A DNA stretch of 64,000 nt from Suillus spraguei. Lineage: Eukaryota; Basidiomycota; Agaricomycetes; Boletales; Suillaceae. Made by a program: the position numbers and the translations under genes. The stretch lies in NCBI GenBank assembly GCA_016800925.1, contig JABCPU010000325.1, forward strand, positions 1 through 64,000. Reading direction: 5' to 3'. The notes under the pieces were generated by a model. The model worked only from the letters and a program-made list of their open reading frames with translations, was not told the origin of the DNA and ran no database searches. Shown here piece by piece: positions 63,057 through 64,000 of the stretch. Every line of letters starts with the position of its first letter. The stretch's first letter is position 1.

Positions 63057-63073
63057 TAGAAAGTCACTGACTT

Positions 63074-64000
63074 TCATATATCGCTATTGGCATCATAGAT
63101 GGGATCATAGTCATCGTAGTTAGCAATGTCCTCATCAGCAGCACTCCCCCCCAGCATATAAGCTGCTTCTTCTTCTGCTATGGTTCTTGCTCGTCGACCT
63201 GCCTTTCTTCGTCGATGATTAATAAGATACTGCTCCCACCTTCGGAGTGCATCATAAAATCCATCGTCCTTCCAAGTAAGCGTAAACGGGGGATCTCCAA
63301 GACGTTGAGGGCAGTAGATAGATAGATGGGTGGGGGCGTGTCGTAGACAAAGTTGGCACTGATAGTCGAGGCAATTCTTTTGCTGATGTCCGACGATGCC
63401 GCAGAATCGGCATTTCATGTTTTCGTCAGTGTTAGAGGTAGACATACATAATGGCGACAGTGAGATAATGGGTTTGGGGCTAGTGGATCTGGCATGCTTC
63501 TTCCCTTTCTGTCGTGTCATTCGTTTTAAGGCGAAGGCATTGTCTCGCCTGAGTTGCACCTGTTGTTTACTGGTGAGTGTGTATGTGGATGCTGGGAGGT
63601 CAGGAGTGGTCCCTCGTTCAGCAACCGCAAGAAGTTCGTCAGAGGAGGAAGAGGAGGTAATGCCAAAGTCTTTTACTAAGACTGGCGAGACAGGATCCAT
63701 TGGCCCGAATGATGATGGAATGGACATGGGGGATGAATATGAAGGTCATGAAGTCGAGGACCGAGTGCTGCCAACTCAGCGACCGGAATTCCTAATACTT
63801 TCGCAGCTTCACACTGCTCTCCTGTGCAGGGCTCGTACAGCCATGTGGGGTGATCGTGGGAGACGATAACAGGGGGCGATGAGGTTGACTGTTTGATAGG
63901 AGATGGGGTTCGTGGAGAGGCGAGGTTGGCTTGCGTTTGTTGTAAATTGGTAATGGCTTCTTCGACTAGGTTTCTGGCTGCTCTTGTTTCAATGACCGAT
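63074..64000 (-). CDS. Gag-like polyprotein with zinc knuckle (5' end outside window)
   Basis: The minus frame from 63727 to 63074 encodes a zinc knuckle of the retroviral type, CRFCGIVGHQQKNC (CX2CX4HX4C), directly followed by a second Cys/His cluster, CQLCLRHAPTHLSIYC. These bind nucleic acid in Gag proteins. Upstream, another frame (64000 to about 63700) carries HPTWLYEPCTGEQCEAAKVL and leads into the first one by a one-base shift in a C run near 63730, which could be a lost base. The tail is acidic (EDIANYDDYDPIYD). No pol follows before the LTR. Confidence 0.7.

Larger units (their letters stand above)
62565..64000 (-). mobile_element. LTR retroelement, 3' end (Gag-like ORF, polypurine tract, 3' LTR)
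   Basis: On the minus strand a Gag-like ORF (64000 to 63074) is followed by a polypurine tract at 63056-63044 and an LTR at 63041-62565. The order Gag, PPT, LTR leaves no room for protease, reverse transcriptase or integrase, so the element is probably non-autonomous. Its 5' part and 5' LTR lie outside the window. Confidence 0.7.

Noticed and set aside
63396..63869. 157-codon plus-strand frame at the right edge
   Set aside because: It is antisense to the zinc-knuckle Gag ORF.

Overview
The window is nuclear DNA of a filamentous basidiomycete, most likely an Agaricomycete. Coding regions are cut by many 45-60 base GT-AG introns, and the gene families are typical of mushroom-forming fungi: TPR-CHAT, HET, NACHT-WD40, F-box proteins and a PUF protein of agaricomycete type. 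A Boletales origin is possible from remembered resemblance of the CHAT, HET and NACHT families, but this is not proven.

Left part (0-15 kb): an immunity-like island. A partial coiled-coil gene is followed by an intact 1666-residue protein with an N-terminal C2-like module, 13 nearly identical 45-residue TPR-type repeats and a C-terminal CHAT (caspase-like) protease with its His/Cys dyad. Directly downstream on the same strand is an intact seven-exon, 302-residue gene that resembles fungal gasdermin-like pore formers and ends in a very acidic tail. A protease next to a pore former is the architecture of fungal regulated cell death. A copia remnant, a seven-blade WD40 segment and a TPR-HET segment follow, the last two with frameshifts.

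Middle (15-40 kb): a decayed acyl-CoA synthetase, a GPI-type secreted aspartic protease, an intact amidohydrolase with a 10-base exon, a large F-box protein, a 4.6 kb gene-free stretch holding a degenerate repeat series, a PUF RNA-binding protein, a fasciclin gene stopped by an 18-base tandem duplication, and a NACHT (NLR-like) relic with a Walker A motif.

Right part (40-64 kb): an intact F-box/LRR-like protein; the 49-kDa subunit of complex I (14 exons, one inferred to be only 2 bases long), divergent from a mannose-6-phosphate-receptor-like membrane protein; UTP14; and two copies of a MUP1-like amino-acid permease in a direct segmental duplication. The second permease is intact and the first carries an 11-base duplication. 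Two low-complexity unknown genes follow, then the end of a minus-strand LTR retroelement whose Gag-like ORF lies directly before the polypurine tract and 3' LTR.

Several genes here, including conserved ones, carry single-base losses, many in or next to homopolymers, while others are perfectly open. Either the consensus has patchy sequencing errors or part of the locus is decaying. Frames were joined by eye and no searches were run.
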